The notes under the pieces are model-generated. The model was not told where the DNA came from. It did not search any database and worked only from the letters and a program-made list of their open reading frames with translations. The position numbers and the translations under genes are program-made. This document shows positions 48,453 to 59,416 of a DNA stretch of 64,000 nt, piece after piece. Source of the stretch: Candidatus Thiovulum imperiosus (lineage in GTDB: Bacteria; Campylobacterota; Campylobacteria; Campylobacterales; Thiovulaceae); NCBI GenBank assembly GCA_024281175.1, contig JAMJTW010000007.1, positions 1 through 64,000 on the forward strand. Reading direction: 5' to 3'. Every line of letters begins with the position of its first letter. The stretch's first letter is position 1.

Positions 48453-51074
48453 CTACTCGATAGCAGAGAGAGAGAGAGGATTTTGGTCGTAGCTGTAAGT
48501 ATCAGCTTCAAATCTACCAGAATAGCTCTTTTCGTTGCTATCTACAATATAGAAAAGAGAACCATTGTAAACTGGGTCAAACTCTAAGTGGAAAACATTT
48601 CCGTTCAACTTCACATACATCATTAGAGGAAAATCTTGAGATGAAGCAACATCAAAACTATCAGAAGTTTTATAGTAAAGAGTTATATCTTCAACACTAT
48701 TACCAACTCCAACACCTTCATAAGCCAGAGTACTATTTCTATCTTCAATACAGCTAGAGTCGAACTTTTTAACTGGAGTTCTACTAACATTCTCTTCATT
48801 GCTTTCAATTTGAGAAGTGCTTTTATAGAGAGATACATATCTCTTTTCAATAGGGTCTGAAATAAAGAGTTTTTCTAAAAGAATTGAGCGGTCAGCTTCA
48901 TTTGTTTGGACAACATAAACTGGATAATCTCCCAAATCTTTACACTCTGCTACATCCATACCATCAAAGCTTTCTAAATCTTCAAAAACTCTATAACTCT
49001 GGTCAAGAACTATCTCGTTCCATGATAAATTTTCACTCGGTTGTGCAGGTTTTCTCAAATCTATCGATTTATCAAAAGAGTCATTTCTATCGATACTAAA
49101 ACTATCTTGGAAGCCATTTTCATCAACAACAACTATATCTATTTTAGACAATGCATCAACATCAACAGAGTAGAATGTTTCAAAGTCAAAACTTCCAGAA
49201 AGAATATCACCTCTCTTTTCTAAGTCGAAATTTAAATCACCAACATTCATAAAACCTCTAACATCTTTTGTAACATTTCTCAAGTAGATATCAATATCAT
49301 ATCTGAAGATATTTGTAATACTCTTTTCACCATGCTCATCTTCAACAACTTGATGAGATATATCTTTAGAGATTGCTGTATTGTTGCTATCTATAATAAA
49401 AGTTGGAGAGTTTGAACCTTGGACAAATTTCACCCAATATCCCTCTCTCTTATCTATTGAGTAGAAAATATCATAACTTGACTCAAAGTTTCTCCAATCT
49501 GTAATATCTTCGTAAATTGGCATACTTGCCCAACCTGAAGTTTTAGATTGTAGAGTCAAAATTTGAGTTGGAATATATCCATCTAAAATTGTGGAGAGGA
49601 AGTTTTTCAAGTTGTCTGTTTTTGTAAACTCATAAGTTTTCATATATCGAGGTGCTACTGGAAGTTCCTCAAAAACAATATCTCCATCTTCATCTATTTG
49701 AAGAGACTCTATAAAATCTACACCTTCAAGAAATCCTCGAACAACTTCATGTTCTCGACTGTTTTGAAAAAGAGTTAGAGAGCTATTCACCTCATCTCGC
49801 TCTTCTGTAAGTTGGAAAACTGTACTACCACCATCTATTGAAATGAAATTATATTTTCCAGCTACTCCAGAACTATTCTCTTCGTATCTCTTTATATACC
49901 CTTTCTGTTTTACAAAAAATGGTGTTTTAGAAAAGAGCATTGTTAGATTTCCATCATCTTTTATAACTCCAAAACTAAATACAGCTTCTCCATCAGAGAG
50001 TTTAAGAGAGTCAAAGTCTGTAATGTTTAAATCTTTACCATTCACTTCTAGTAGAGTCGTATTCTCTCCAGTAGATGTGTTCAAATCTATTAGTGTATTT
50101 TTGTAAATATCTAAAACCATTGAAAAGAGATTTGTAGAGTTTTTAGTTTTAGAACTCTCTACTTCAGAAATATCTGGAAAAGTTCTAAAAAGTAGACTCT
50201 TATTCGCTTCAAGTGTGAACTCTTCTCTACTAATTAGGGTTATATTTCCCTCACTGCTTCCAGTATCTCTAGTTTTTAGTGCAAAGATACCGTATTGAGC
50301 AAGACTCTTATTCATCTTTTGCAAAGTTTCTGAGATATCGGAACTAGTTGAAATATTCACCTCATCTAAACTATTCTTTTTTGAGATGTAAAAGGTGTTA
50401 CCACTTGTAATATTAAAATCAAAAGTTATAAAAGAGAGTCTCTCCAGAGTTCTCTTTTCTGGTAAAGAGAGCAAATTCCAACCATCAGCCACTTTTCCAT
50501 CATAACTCTCTGTTCCCAATTTGAAACTATCAGAAAATATGAAACCAGCGTCTGACTCACCATCTGCAACTAAAGTAGCACTTGTTGGATTGTAGAGATT
50601 GTCGTATCTAGCCCAGTACGCTTTACCTTTTTTCAGAGTCTCAAAATCATTTGCTCCGCTACTATTTTTACTGTTGTAGTAGAACCATCTATCTCCATCA
50701 CCATCTTTTGAGTAGCTGTAAATTGCTAACTCTCCAAAATCATCGCTGAGTGGAGAAAACTCATCATCAGATAGATTTACATCAAAGATTTTAGAAATTT
50801 CCATCTCATCTTCAGAGTTTCCAGACTCTTGATATGTCTCATTTAAATCTATTGGAATACCGCTATTTACAGCACCGTTATCTTCATCGGGAATTGTTGG
50901 AGTTAAAATTCCGCCGTTGTCATTCTGATTATTTCCAGTTGAATAATCTTCGAGTCCTAAAATCCCAATCATCTGCCAAACACCTTTTGAACCATTGGTA
51001 TCAAAGAGCTTGACTTGATAGCTTCCTCCATGTAAAAAAGCTAGAGAGATAGTTGCAAGTAGAAAATATCGCAT
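48453..51074 (-). CDS. Predicted secreted protein of unknown function
   Basis: 873 aa, signal-peptide-like N-terminus MRYFLLATISLAFLHGGS, low-complexity Ser/Asp-rich body. Confidence 0.6.
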   Translation of the reverse strand: MRYFLLATISLAFLHGGSYQVKLFDTNGSKGVWQMIGILGLEDYSTGNNQNDNGGILTPTIPDEDNGAVNSGIPIDLNETYQESGNSEDEMEISKIFDVNLSDDEFSPLSDDFGELAIYSYSKDGDGDRWFYYNSKNSSGANDFETLKKGKAYWARYDNLYNPTSATLVADGESDAGFIFSDSFKLGTESYDGKVADGWNLLSLPEKRTLERLSFITFDFNITSGNTFYISKKNSLDEVNISTSSDISETLQKMNKSLAQYGIFALKTRDTGSSEGNITLISREEFTLEANKSLLFRTFPDISEVESSKTKNSTNLFSMVLDIYKNTLIDLNTSTGENTTLLEVNGKDLNITDFDSLKLSDGEAVFSFGVIKDDGNLTMLFSKTPFFVKQKGYIKRYEENSSGVAGKYNFISIDGGSTVFQLTEERDEVNSSLTLFQNSREHEVVRGFLEGVDFIESLQIDEDGDIVFEELPVAPRYMKTYEFTKTDNLKNFLSTILDGYIPTQILTLQSKTSGWASMPIYEDITDWRNFESSYDIFYSIDKREGYWVKFVQGSNSPTFIIDSNNTAISKDISHQVVEDEHGEKSITNIFRYDIDIYLRNVTKDVRGFMNVGDLNFDLEKRGDILSGSFDFETFYSVDVDALSKIDIVVVDENGFQDSFSIDRNDSFDKSIDLRKPAQPSENLSWNEIVLDQSYRVFEDLESFDGMDVAECKDLGDYPVYVVQTNEADRSILLEKLFISDPIEKRYVSLYKSTSQIESNEENVSRTPVKKFDSSCIEDRNSTLAYEGVGVGNSVEDITLYYKTSDSFDVASSQDFPLMMYVKLNGNVFHLEFDPVYNGSLFYIVDSNEKSYSGRFEADTYSYDQNPLSLSAIE

Positions 51075-51113
51075 CTATTTTTCCTTTAAAATATTTTTAC
51101 TATTTTAGTATAT

Positions 51114-51428
51114 TTACTCTGGATTTTGAGGTTCATTCTCCATATCTGTAAAATATTCCAGCTCTCCAATAGAGCTTACTTCCACCTTTTTAAAAATATC
51201 CCCAAGTAGAAAACCCAAAATTAGTTTTGGCTTTGTATCATATTTCTCTATATACTTTTCAGCCTCCTCTTTTTTCAAAATCAGATACTCTTTTGTTGAA
51301 TGAGATTTCAAAATCCACTTGTACTGATATCTATTGCTTCCTTTAAATATAAGGTGAAATCGAACAGACCAGTCATTGTCAAGAGGGTATTTAAAATATA
51401 GAGTCTTAACCGTAAAATAATTTTTCAT
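51114..51428 (-). CDS. Hypothetical protein
   Basis: 104-aa ORF, no recognised motif. Confidence 0.4.
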   Translation of the reverse strand: MKNYFTVKTLYFKYPLDNDWSVRFHLIFKGSNRYQYKWILKSHSTKEYLILKKEEAEKYIEKYDTKPKLILGFLLGDIFKKVEVSSIGELEYFTDMENEPQNPE

Positions 51429-51529
51429 AAAATAACTTTCCCGTTTTTTTCAGTTCGGAATTGTATATAAAGTTGTAATCTCTACATCTTAAATTCCTGA
51501 TACAATAAAAGTAAAAGATGGAGAAGAGA

Positions 51530-52867
51530 ATGAATAGACTCTTTGGTACTGATGGTGTAAGAGGAAAAGCTGGACGCTTTTTAACAGCTCAAATGGCTCT
51601 AAAAATAGCGATGGCTGCTGGTGTTTACTTCAAACAAGATGGTAGAACTGGAAAAATTCTAATTGGAAAAGATACTAGACTTAGTGGATATATGATTGAA
51701 GATGCTATTGTCAGTGGGCTTACAGCAGTTGGTTATGATGTTATCCAAGTTGGACCAATGCCAACTCCAGCAGTTGCATTTCTAACAGAAGATATGAGAT
51801 GTGATGCTGGAATTATGATAAGTGCATCTCACAACCACTTTGCTGACAATGGAATAAAGTTCTTTGACTCAAGAGGAAATAAGATAACAGAAAAGGTTGA
51901 ACGAGAAATTGAAGATATTTACGGTAATGATGAACTTATCGAACTGAACCAACAGACAGCTGAAAATGTCGGTTCTTCCAAAAGAATAGAAGATGCTATT
52001 GGTAGATATATAGTCCAATTGAAACACTCTTTTCCAAAGAGAATTACACTTATGGGACTTCGAGTTGTTCTCGATACAGCAAATGGTGCTGCTTACAGAG
52101 TTGGACCAACAGTTTTAGAAGAGTTAGGTGCTGAGGTGATTACAATAAATCAGAACCCAAATGGTAAGAATATTAATGATAACTGTGGTGCTTTATATCC
52201 AAACAATCTTGCAAAAGAGGTTATAAAGTATAGAGCAGATTTGGGTATTGCACTTGATGGAGATGCTGATAGAGTTGTAATTGTTGATGAAAATGGTACT
52301 GTTGTAAACGGAGACCACCTCATAGGTGCATTGGCTACCTATTTGAGAGAAGAGAACAATTTGAAAAATGGTGTTGTTGCTACTGTTATGAGTAATCAAG
52401 GTTTAGAAGAGTTTCTAAATTCACAAGATTTAAAACTTTTTAGAGCAAAAGTTGGAGATAAATATGTTCTTGAACTTATGCAGAAGAGAGATATAGAGCT
52501 TGGTGGAGAACAGAGTGGTCATATTGTTATGAGTCGATTTGCGAAAACTGGAGATGGTCTTGCTTCAGCTCTTCAAGTTTTAGCTTATATGATAATAAAG
52601 AAAAAACCAGCAAGTGAACTCTTAAGACCATTCTCTCTCTATCCTCAAATTTTAGAAAACATTAGCATCTCTAAAAAAATTCCCTTAGAGAAAATAGATG
52701 GTTTTAAAAAGAAAGTTGATGAGGTTGAGAGTAAAGGAATGCGACAACTTATCCGATACTCTGGAACTGAAAACCTTCTTAGAATTCTACTTGAAGGAAA
52801 AGATGTCTTAACTTTAAATAAAACTGTTGAAGATTTATCAAACTTCTTTAAAAAGGCACTCGGGTAG
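51530..52867 (+). CDS. glmM: Phosphoglucosamine mutase
   Basis: [36 protein letters not shown]. Confidence 0.96.
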   Translation: MNRLFGTDGVRGKAGRFLTAQMALKIAMAAGVYFKQDGRTGKILIGKDTRLSGYMIEDAIVSGLTAVGYDVIQVGPMPTPAVAFLTEDMRCDAGIMISASHNHFADNGIKFFDSRGNKITEKVEREIEDIYGNDELIELNQQTAENVGSSKRIEDAIGRYIVQLKHSFPKRITLMGLRVVLDTANGAAYRVGPTVLEELGAEVITINQNPNGKNINDNCGALYPNNLAKEVIKYRADLGIALDGDADRVVIVDENGTVVNGDHLIGALATYLREENNLKNGVVATVMSNQGLEEFLNSQDLKLFRAKVGDKYVLELMQKRDIELGGEQSGHIVMSRFAKTGDGLASALQVLAYMIIKKKPASELLRPFSLYPQILENISISKKIPLEKIDGFKKKVDEVESKGMRQLIRYSGTENLLRILLEGKDVLTLNKTVEDLSNFFKKALG

Positions 52868-52933
52868 ATTTCAACATGATACAATTTCAGGATTGAATTT
52901 GAAATTTAAAAATTAATAAGGTATATATTTAGC

Positions 52934-53905
52934 ATGACATCTTTGCTCTTAACTTTACAAATTATTTTCGCTTTAATAGTTTCGATAGTTGTTCTTTTCC
53001 AAAAAAGCTCCAGTATAGGGCTAGGTTCTTATAGTGGTGGTAATGATAGTGTCTTTGGTGCAAAAGGTCCAAACAATTTTCTCTCTAAACTCACTTTCAT
53101 CTTTGGTTTCTTTTTTGTTGTAAACACTATTGCTCTTGGATACTTTTATAATCAAGACTCTCGTGAAACTGTTCTCGATAGCGTAGATAAAAACTCTATT
53201 ATTCCTCTTGCAACTGAAACAGAAACTCCTGAAGAGACTCCTGCTGAAACTCAAGAGAATACAATTCCTACTGGTGGAATGATACCTTCTGCAATCCCTG
53301 TTTCTGATGAAACTCCTGAAGCTGAAATCCCTGAAGATAGTGGTGTTGGTGGAATGATGCCTCCTGCAATTCCTGTTTCTGATAAAACTCCTGAAGCTGA
53401 AATCCCTGAAGATAGTGGTGTTGGTGGAATGATGCCTCCTGCAATTCCTGTTTCTGATGAAACTCCTGAAAAAACTTACGATGCCTCTACAAATAGTTTT
53501 GAGCCAAAAGAAGAAGTTGTAGAAGTTCCTGAAGAGGAGCTTACGGAAGAAGTTGTAGAAGTTCCTGAAGAGGAAGTTACGGAAGAAGTTGTAGAAGTTC
53601 CTGAAGAAGTTGTAGAAGTTCCTGAAGAGGAAGTTACAGAAGAAGTTGTAGAAGTTACAGAAGAAGTTGTAGAAGTTCCTGAAGAGGAAGTTACAGAAGA
53701 AGTTGTAGAAGTTCCTGAAGAGGAAGTTACAGAAGAAGTTGTAGAAGTTCCTGAAGAGGAAGTTACAGAAGAAGTTGTAGAAGTTCCTGAGCCAGAAACT
53801 CCTAAAGTAGAAGAGTTAGAAGAGATTTCAGAACCAGAAGCTCCAGAAGTGGAAGAGACTGCTCCTCCTTCATTTCCTCCATTCCCACAAATCCCAGTAG
53901 AGTAA
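52934..53905 (+). CDS. secG: SecG with long repetitive acidic C-terminal extension
   Basis: TLQIIFALIVSIVVLFQKSSSIGLGSYSGGNDSVFGAKGPNNFLSKLTFIFGFFFVVNTIALGYF; then Pro/Glu/Val repeats. Confidence 0.85.
   Translation: MTSLLLTLQIIFALIVSIVVLFQKSSSIGLGSYSGGNDSVFGAKGPNNFLSKLTFIFGFFFVVNTIALGYFYNQDSRETVLDSVDKNSIIPLATETETPEETPAETQENTIPTGGMIPSAIPVSDETPEAEIPEDSGVGGMMPPAIPVSDKTPEAEIPEDSGVGGMMPPAIPVSDETPEKTYDASTNSFEPKEEVVEVPEEELTEEVVEVPEEEVTEEVVEVPEEVVEVPEEEVTEEVVEVTEEVVEVPEEEVTEEVVEVPEEEVTEEVVEVPEEEVTEEVVEVPEPETPKVEELEEISEPEAPEVEETAPPSFPPFPQIPVE
53513..53790 (+). repeat. Tandem repeats about 36 bp encoding EVVEVPEEEVTE
   Basis: gaagttgtagaagttcctgaagaggaagttacagaa repeated with truncated units. Confidence 0.9.
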
Positions 53906-53910
53906 CCGTA

Positions 53911-54852
53911 GTGAAAAAGGGGTTTAGATATTTTCTTCTATATCTCTTATCACTATCTCCAATTTTTGGAGACTCTCAAATATTTCTGCTCTCCAAATTT
54001 GATGAGTTTGGAGACAACTACTCAATATCATCAGAAAAGCTACAAAAAGATTTTATATATTTAAAACGAAATGGATATAAAGTTGTCTCTCTTCAATATC
54101 TTTTAGAAAATAGAGAGAAAGAGAAATTGGTTTCATTTACAGTTGATGGTGGATATAGCTCATTTTATGAGATAGGATTACCTCTTTTTAGAGAGTTTAA
54201 TTTTCCTTTTACTCTTTTTATAAGCAGTAGAGCTATAAAGAGAAAATATCCAAACTTTATGAGTTGGAAACAGATAAAACGAGCTTCTCAATTTGGAGAG
54301 ATTGCAGTTCATGGATACTCTACTACATATTTAACTTCACTTGAACCTATCTATGTAATGAGAGAAGTTCAAAAATCTATTAGAACCTATACAAAAAATC
54401 TATCTGTATTTCCAAAATATTTCTCTTATCCTTATGGTGCTTACAACAAAACTGTTCAAGATATTGTGAGTGCTTTTTATTTTGAAGGAATTTTTCACCA
54501 ATCGAGGGGAGCTATTTCAGAAAAAAGTGAAATAGTTTCTCTACCTAGAATTCCACTTTTTGGAGAAGAGGACATCTCATCTCTCTTAAAAACAGAGTTT
54601 TTAGAAGTTGAGTGGATTGAACCGAATGAGTTTCCAAAAGATTGGAAACTTCGTAAAATTCGAGCTAAGTTATCTCCAGAAATTAGTAGTATTCAACTCT
54701 ATGTCTCTGGCTTCACTTGGAGAGTTTTTCCAGTTAAAAATGGAATTCTTGAAGCAGAGTTTGAAGAACCCATAAAACTAAAATATGGTCATACAAGAAT
54801 TTTCCTAAAAACTTTTGACAACAGATGGGGAAACCTAGATTTACTCTTTTAA
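53911..54852 (+). CDS. Polysaccharide deacetylase family protein
   Basis: FTVDGGYSSFYEIGLPLFREFNFPFTLFISS...GEIAVHGYST...YFSYPYGAYN; GTG start. Confidence 0.85.
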   Translation: MKKGFRYFLLYLLSLSPIFGDSQIFLLSKFDEFGDNYSISSEKLQKDFIYLKRNGYKVVSLQYLLENREKEKLVSFTVDGGYSSFYEIGLPLFREFNFPFTLFISSRAIKRKYPNFMSWKQIKRASQFGEIAVHGYSTTYLTSLEPIYVMREVQKSIRTYTKNLSVFPKYFSYPYGAYNKTVQDIVSAFYFEGIFHQSRGAISEKSEIVSLPRIPLFGEEDISSLLKTEFLEVEWIEPNEFPKDWKLRKIRAKLSPEISSIQLYVSGFTWRVFPVKNGILEAEFEEPIKLKYGHTRIFLKTFDNRWGNLDLLF

Positions 54853-55838
54853 ACTCTATAATTTAGTTTTTCCATTGTCTCTCTAAAAAGAGGTTCTATT
54901 TTTTCATGTAACTTCACACCCTCTTTCGGTTTTACCTTTTGAAGTATCTCTTCACCATATTTTAAATATTTTTCATCTTTTTCAATATCTAAAAAATCTG
55001 AAATCTCTTGAAGTTTTTCCATTGGATTCTGAACCAACTCTTCATATCTTAAATTGAATATTTCAGAATTTGCTTCTGAAATTTTTAATCCCTCTCTCAT
55101 TGTTGCAATCCACTCTAAAGAGGCTCTATCAATATGATTTGAGATATCTTCTTCCCAAACTTTTTGAAAATAGGAGTCTCTCTTTAAAATTTCTTCAAAA
55201 AATATTTCCCATTTTCTATCATTTTTACCCCACCAATCATGAATCTCTCCACTATTTTCAGTTCCTAATCTTTGAGACCAAGAGTTTATTGAAAGAACTG
55301 TATCCCAACCATCTCGAATTAGAAATATAAATTTTGCATCTGGAAATATCTTGTTTACAAATTCTGTTCTGAAAACAAGTTCAGGATATTTGTCCACAAC
55401 TCGATTTGAAAAAGAGAAGTTTAAATAGTGTCCATATATTTTATGAGCTTTTTTGATACTTTTTTCTGAAAGAAGAGAGGGTTCTAATCTATAATTTCCA
55501 ACCTCATCAGTATAGTTTCCTATGATATCCTCTTTTTTGCATATCTCATGCCAAATTGCTTTCGGTTCATTTAAATATCCAATTTTACGATGCATTGACA
55601 GAACAATACCTAAAATTGTCGTTCCACTTCTTCCAGTTCCAATTATAAAAGTTGGCTTCTCTACTTTTTTAGCAAAAGGTAGAAATTGTATAAATCTAAG
55701 AATAAAAAATACAATGGTATTGAACCATCTACCTTTTGTTGTAAGAGGTCTTCCCTCAAATAGAGCATAACTTACAAAACGACTATATAATTTCCAAAAT
55801 CTAGTTTGAATATACTCTCTATTTATTTGAGCTATCAA
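54849..55838 (-). CDS. Sulfotransferase family protein
   Basis: PTFIIGTGRSGTTILGIVLSMH (PAPS-binding), FIFLIRDGWDTVLSI. Confidence 0.85.
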   Translation of the reverse strand: MIAQINREYIQTRFWKLYSRFVSYALFEGRPLTTKGRWFNTIVFFILRFIQFLPFAKKVEKPTFIIGTGRSGTTILGIVLSMHRKIGYLNEPKAIWHEICKKEDIIGNYTDEVGNYRLEPSLLSEKSIKKAHKIYGHYLNFSFSNRVVDKYPELVFRTEFVNKIFPDAKFIFLIRDGWDTVLSINSWSQRLGTENSGEIHDWWGKNDRKWEIFFEEILKRDSYFQKVWEEDISNHIDRASLEWIATMREGLKISEANSEIFNLRYEELVQNPMEKLQEISDFLDIEKDEKYLKYGEEILQKVKPKEGVKLHEKIEPLFRETMEKLNYRV

Positions 55839-55857
55839 CTCATATCCTTCATAAAAA

Positions 55858-56709
55858 TTATTTTAGCCAACTCGGAATTTCCTTACCATTTTTTTCTAAA
55901 ATCTCTTTCAGTTCCAATTTAGAATTTTTCAAAATCTTTTCTAATTTATCTCTATTGTAATTACTATTTTTTGATTTTGTATTTAACTTGTAATATATAT
56001 CTCGTATTCTGTTTTTAAGTTTAGTATGTTTTCTAAGATATTTCTCAAATTTTCCATAAGTTTTTAATGCGATAGAGTGGAGTAGAATATTTTTAGGTTT
56101 TACTGTTTTATTTTCAACTTCAAAAAAGTAATCTTCGTAGAAACTTGGTTCTATTTGTAAAACTTTAGAAATCTTTTTCATAAAATCTTTTGGAGATTTT
56201 TCCAAGTCTTCAAAGTAGAATATCTCTAAATTTTTTTCAAAAACTTCAAGCCATTCCTTTACCTCGTGGTATCTACTCTCTTCAATTGCTCTATTACAAT
56301 ACTCACCTTCTCTACTTTCTAAACACTCATTAAAATTTGAGTTTTTATCTAGCCATAATTTGGCTTTTGCATGGTTGAAAAAAGAGAAAGCTCTATCTTC
56401 TGGATTTCTTAAAATTAGAACTATTTTTACATCAGGAACGATATTTTTTATATATTCTGCTGTTTTTCTTCCTCCATAAAAATATCCTGGAGTAGCTTCT
56501 AAAATATATTTCTCATTTTTACAAGATTGGAAATAGCTCTTATATTTTTCTATCTCTTCCATCTCTTTACCATATCTTGTGGGAAGAAAGTAGCATGTCT
56601 CTTTAATTGTAGAGCCACAAACTTCAGGGTGTTTTGCTAAATAGGTAAATAGCGACGAAGTCCCAGCTTTATTGACTCCAGCTATTATCAAATTTGGTAA
56701 TTTACTCAT
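55858..56709 (-). CDS. Sulfotransferase domain protein
   Basis: NLIIAGVNKAGTSSLFTYLAKHPEVCGS, VKIVLILRNPEDRAFSFFNHAK. Confidence 0.88.
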   Translation of the reverse strand: MSKLPNLIIAGVNKAGTSSLFTYLAKHPEVCGSTIKETCYFLPTRYGKEMEEIEKYKSYFQSCKNEKYILEATPGYFYGGRKTAEYIKNIVPDVKIVLILRNPEDRAFSFFNHAKAKLWLDKNSNFNECLESREGEYCNRAIEESRYHEVKEWLEVFEKNLEIFYFEDLEKSPKDFMKKISKVLQIEPSFYEDYFFEVENKTVKPKNILLHSIALKTYGKFEKYLRKHTKLKNRIRDIYYKLNTKSKNSNYNRDKLEKILKNSKLELKEILEKNGKEIPSWLK

Positions 56710-56773
56710 TTTAAAACTTTTTTGGGAAGTTTGAAATTGTAACAGGTTTCAAAATTGTTGATATAGTTTTAAG

Positions 56774-59416
56774 ATGATAAATTACATACCTTATACAATT
56801 TTAACAACAGGAACTATTTTAACAATACTAATTAGCTGGAATATATTTCAGATAGATATTGAAAAAGAGGAGATGAAGTTTCAAAATTCTGCACAGCAAG
56901 TTATTTTACTTGTACAGCAGAGATTAGATGCTTATAAACAGGTTTTACTAGGTGGAGCTGGACTTTTTTACTCTTCAAAAGAGGTGACTCGTGGAATGTG
57001 GAAGAGATATATTGATATTCAGAAAATAGAGAAGACATTTCCAGGAATTCAAGGAGTTGGATATACACAATTTGTCAAGTCTTCTGAACTGGAAAAGCAT
57101 GAAAAAGAGATAAGAGATAGTGGTTTTCCAGAGTATCAAATTAAACCAGTTGGAAAAAGAAATTTCTACACTTCAATCATCTATTTAGAACCTTTTGATG
57201 AGAGAAATCGTCGAGCTTTTGGTTATGACATGTACTCAGAAGAGACTCGAAGAGTTGCAATGCGAAGAGCTATAAAAAGTGGTGAACCATCTCTGACTGG
57301 AAAAGTGAGACTTCTTCAAGAAAATAGTATTGATGAACAGGCTGGATTTTTGATGTATGTTCCAATTTACAAAGATGATTTATCCATTCAAGGTTTTGTT
57401 TATGCACCTTTTAGAGCAAAGAACTTTATGAATGGAATTACAGGAAAAAAGTATCAAGATATTCACTATAAACTTTATGATGGTGATGAGGTTTTAGAAG
57501 AGAGACTTCTTTTCAATACAGATATGAAAAATGAGCATTGCAACTCCTATTTTTCAGCTATTAAAACAATTGAAGTTGGAGGAAATAAGTGGACATTCTA
57601 CTTTGACTCTCACCATGAACCAAGTTTCAGTTTTATCTACTTTTTTATTAGTGGTACAGTTCTTTCTCTGCTTCTCTTCTTAGTAAGTTTTCTCCTTGTC
57701 AGACAGCATATAGTTTCTGAAAAGAGCAATTCAGAATTGAAAAGGGCAAAAAATTTAGCAGAAAGAGCAAATAGAGCAAAAAGTGATTTTGTGGCAAATA
57801 TGAGTCATGAGATACGAACACCACTAAATGGAATTATTGGACTTACAAATATAGTTTTAAAAACAGAACTGGGGGAGAAACAGAAGAGTTATCTTTCAAA
57901 GGTAAAGACCTCATCAAAAGCGTTATTGAATATAATAAATGATATTTTAGATTACTCAAAAATGGAAGCTGGAAAACTTCAAATTGAACATCGAAGTTTT
58001 TCTCTCTCAGAACTTTTTGAGAATGTGAATGACCTTTTTGAGTATAAAGCGTCTGAAAAAGATTTGAGATTTGAATTAAAAATAGACCCATCTATTCCAG
58101 AAACTCTATTTGGAGACAATTTGAGAATTGTTCAAGTTTTAAATAATCTTGTTGGAAATGCAATAAAGTTTACAGATTACGGTTTTGTTTCTGTTTCTGC
58201 AAAAGTTTTAGAAAAATCGGAGAAAGTATCTCTACTCTTTTCTGTTGAAGATAGTGGAATTGGAATTGACAAAAATCTTCAAGATAGACTTTTCCAACCA
58301 TTCTCTCAAGTAGATATCTCAAATAGTAGAAAATATGGTGGAACTGGTTTGGGTTTAATGATTTCTAAAAATATAGTTGAACTTATGAACGGAACAATGT
58401 GGCTTGAGAGTGAAAATGGTGTTGGAAGTCGCTTCTTTTTCCAGGTAGCTCTGGAATTTAGTACAAAAAGTTTGGAAGAGAAAGTAGTGCCAAATAAGAT
58501 TTTAAAATTTGTAGGAAAAATTTTAGTTGCTGAAGACAATCATATAAATCAGATAGTTGCAAAAGAGATTTTTCTAAATTATGGTTTAGAAATATATATC
58601 GTAAGTAGTGGAAAAGAGGCTCTACAAAAAGCTAGAAAAGAGCAGTTTGATATTATATTTATGGATTTACAGATGCCTGAAATGGACGGTTTTGAAGCGA
58701 CAAAGAGAATTCGAGAGTTTGATAAAAAAACTCCTATTGTTGCATTAAGTGCTGCTGTAATGGAGAGAGATAGGGAACTTACAAAAGAAGCTGGAATGAG
58801 TGGTCATATTGCAAAACCGATAGAGACTATGGAGCTAGAAACTATACTCTCTAAATATTTAAAGAGTAGTGGAGAAGAAAATTTGAAAAGAGTGGAAAAA
58901 GATTTTCCAGAGATATATGGAGTTGATTTAGAGAAACTTTTTACATCGACTCCATTAAAAAGAGAGACTATCTACTCAATGTTACTAAATTATGCAAAGA
59001 GTTATAGAGTAGAGTTTGAGAATTTAGATTTTGCAGATTTAAAACTTATTCATAGGTTTCGAGGTGTGAGTGGAAATTTAAGAGTGGAAAATCTATACTA
59101 TTTAGCTTCAGAGATTGAGAATGGAAATAGCTCTCTATTTGACAATTTGAAAGAGGAGTTCTTTAAAGTTGCAGACTCTATTGAAGAGAAACTCTCTAAA
59201 AACTCTAATGGTGATGAGGTTTTACAAGAGATGGCGAAATTGAAGAGAGATGTTGATGAGTATAATTTGATTACTCTAGACAGAATAGAGAATTTCATAT
59301 CTCAATTACAAGGTAAAATTTCAGAAAATCTTCTTTTAGATTTAAAAGAGAGTTTTAAAGTTCACGATTTTGAAACAGTATCCAAGATACTAGAAGAGAT
59401 TGAGGAGATTTTGTGA
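56774..59416 (+). CDS. CHASE-domain hybrid histidine kinase
   Basis: FPGIQGVGYTQFV CHASE-like; FVANMSHEIRTPLNGIIGL HisKA; HATPase; REC (DIIFMDLQMPEMDGFEATKRIR). Confidence 0.93.
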   Translation: MINYIPYTILTTGTILTILISWNIFQIDIEKEEMKFQNSAQQVILLVQQRLDAYKQVLLGGAGLFYSSKEVTRGMWKRYIDIQKIEKTFPGIQGVGYTQFVKSSELEKHEKEIRDSGFPEYQIKPVGKRNFYTSIIYLEPFDERNRRAFGYDMYSEETRRVAMRRAIKSGEPSLTGKVRLLQENSIDEQAGFLMYVPIYKDDLSIQGFVYAPFRAKNFMNGITGKKYQDIHYKLYDGDEVLEERLLFNTDMKNEHCNSYFSAIKTIEVGGNKWTFYFDSHHEPSFSFIYFFISGTVLSLLLFLVSFLLVRQHIVSEKSNSELKRAKNLAERANRAKSDFVANMSHEIRTPLNGIIGLTNIVLKTELGEKQKSYLSKVKTSSKALLNIINDILDYSKMEAGKLQIEHRSFSLSELFENVNDLFEYKASEKDLRFELKIDPSIPETLFGDNLRIVQVLNNLVGNAIKFTDYGFVSVSAKVLEKSEKVSLLFSVEDSGIGIDKNLQDRLFQPFSQVDISNSRKYGGTGLGLMISKNIVELMNGTMWLESENGVGSRFFFQVALEFSTKSLEEKVVPNKILKFVGKILVAEDNHINQIVAKEIFLNYGLEIYIVSSGKEALQKARKEQFDIIFMDLQMPEMDGFEATKRIREFDKKTPIVALSAAVMERDRELTKEAGMSGHIAKPIETMELETILSKYLKSSGEENLKRVEKDFPEIYGVDLEKLFTSTPLKRETIYSMLLNYAKSYRVEFENLDFADLKLIHRFRGVSGNLRVENLYYLASEIENGNSSLFDNLKEEFFKVADSIEEKLSKNSNGDEVLQEMAKLKRDVDEYNLITLDRIENFISQLQGKISENLLLDLKESFKVHDFETVSKILEEIEEIL

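Noticed and set aside
53021-53254. Minus-strand ORF opposite secG
   Set aside because: Antisense shadow of a conserved gene.
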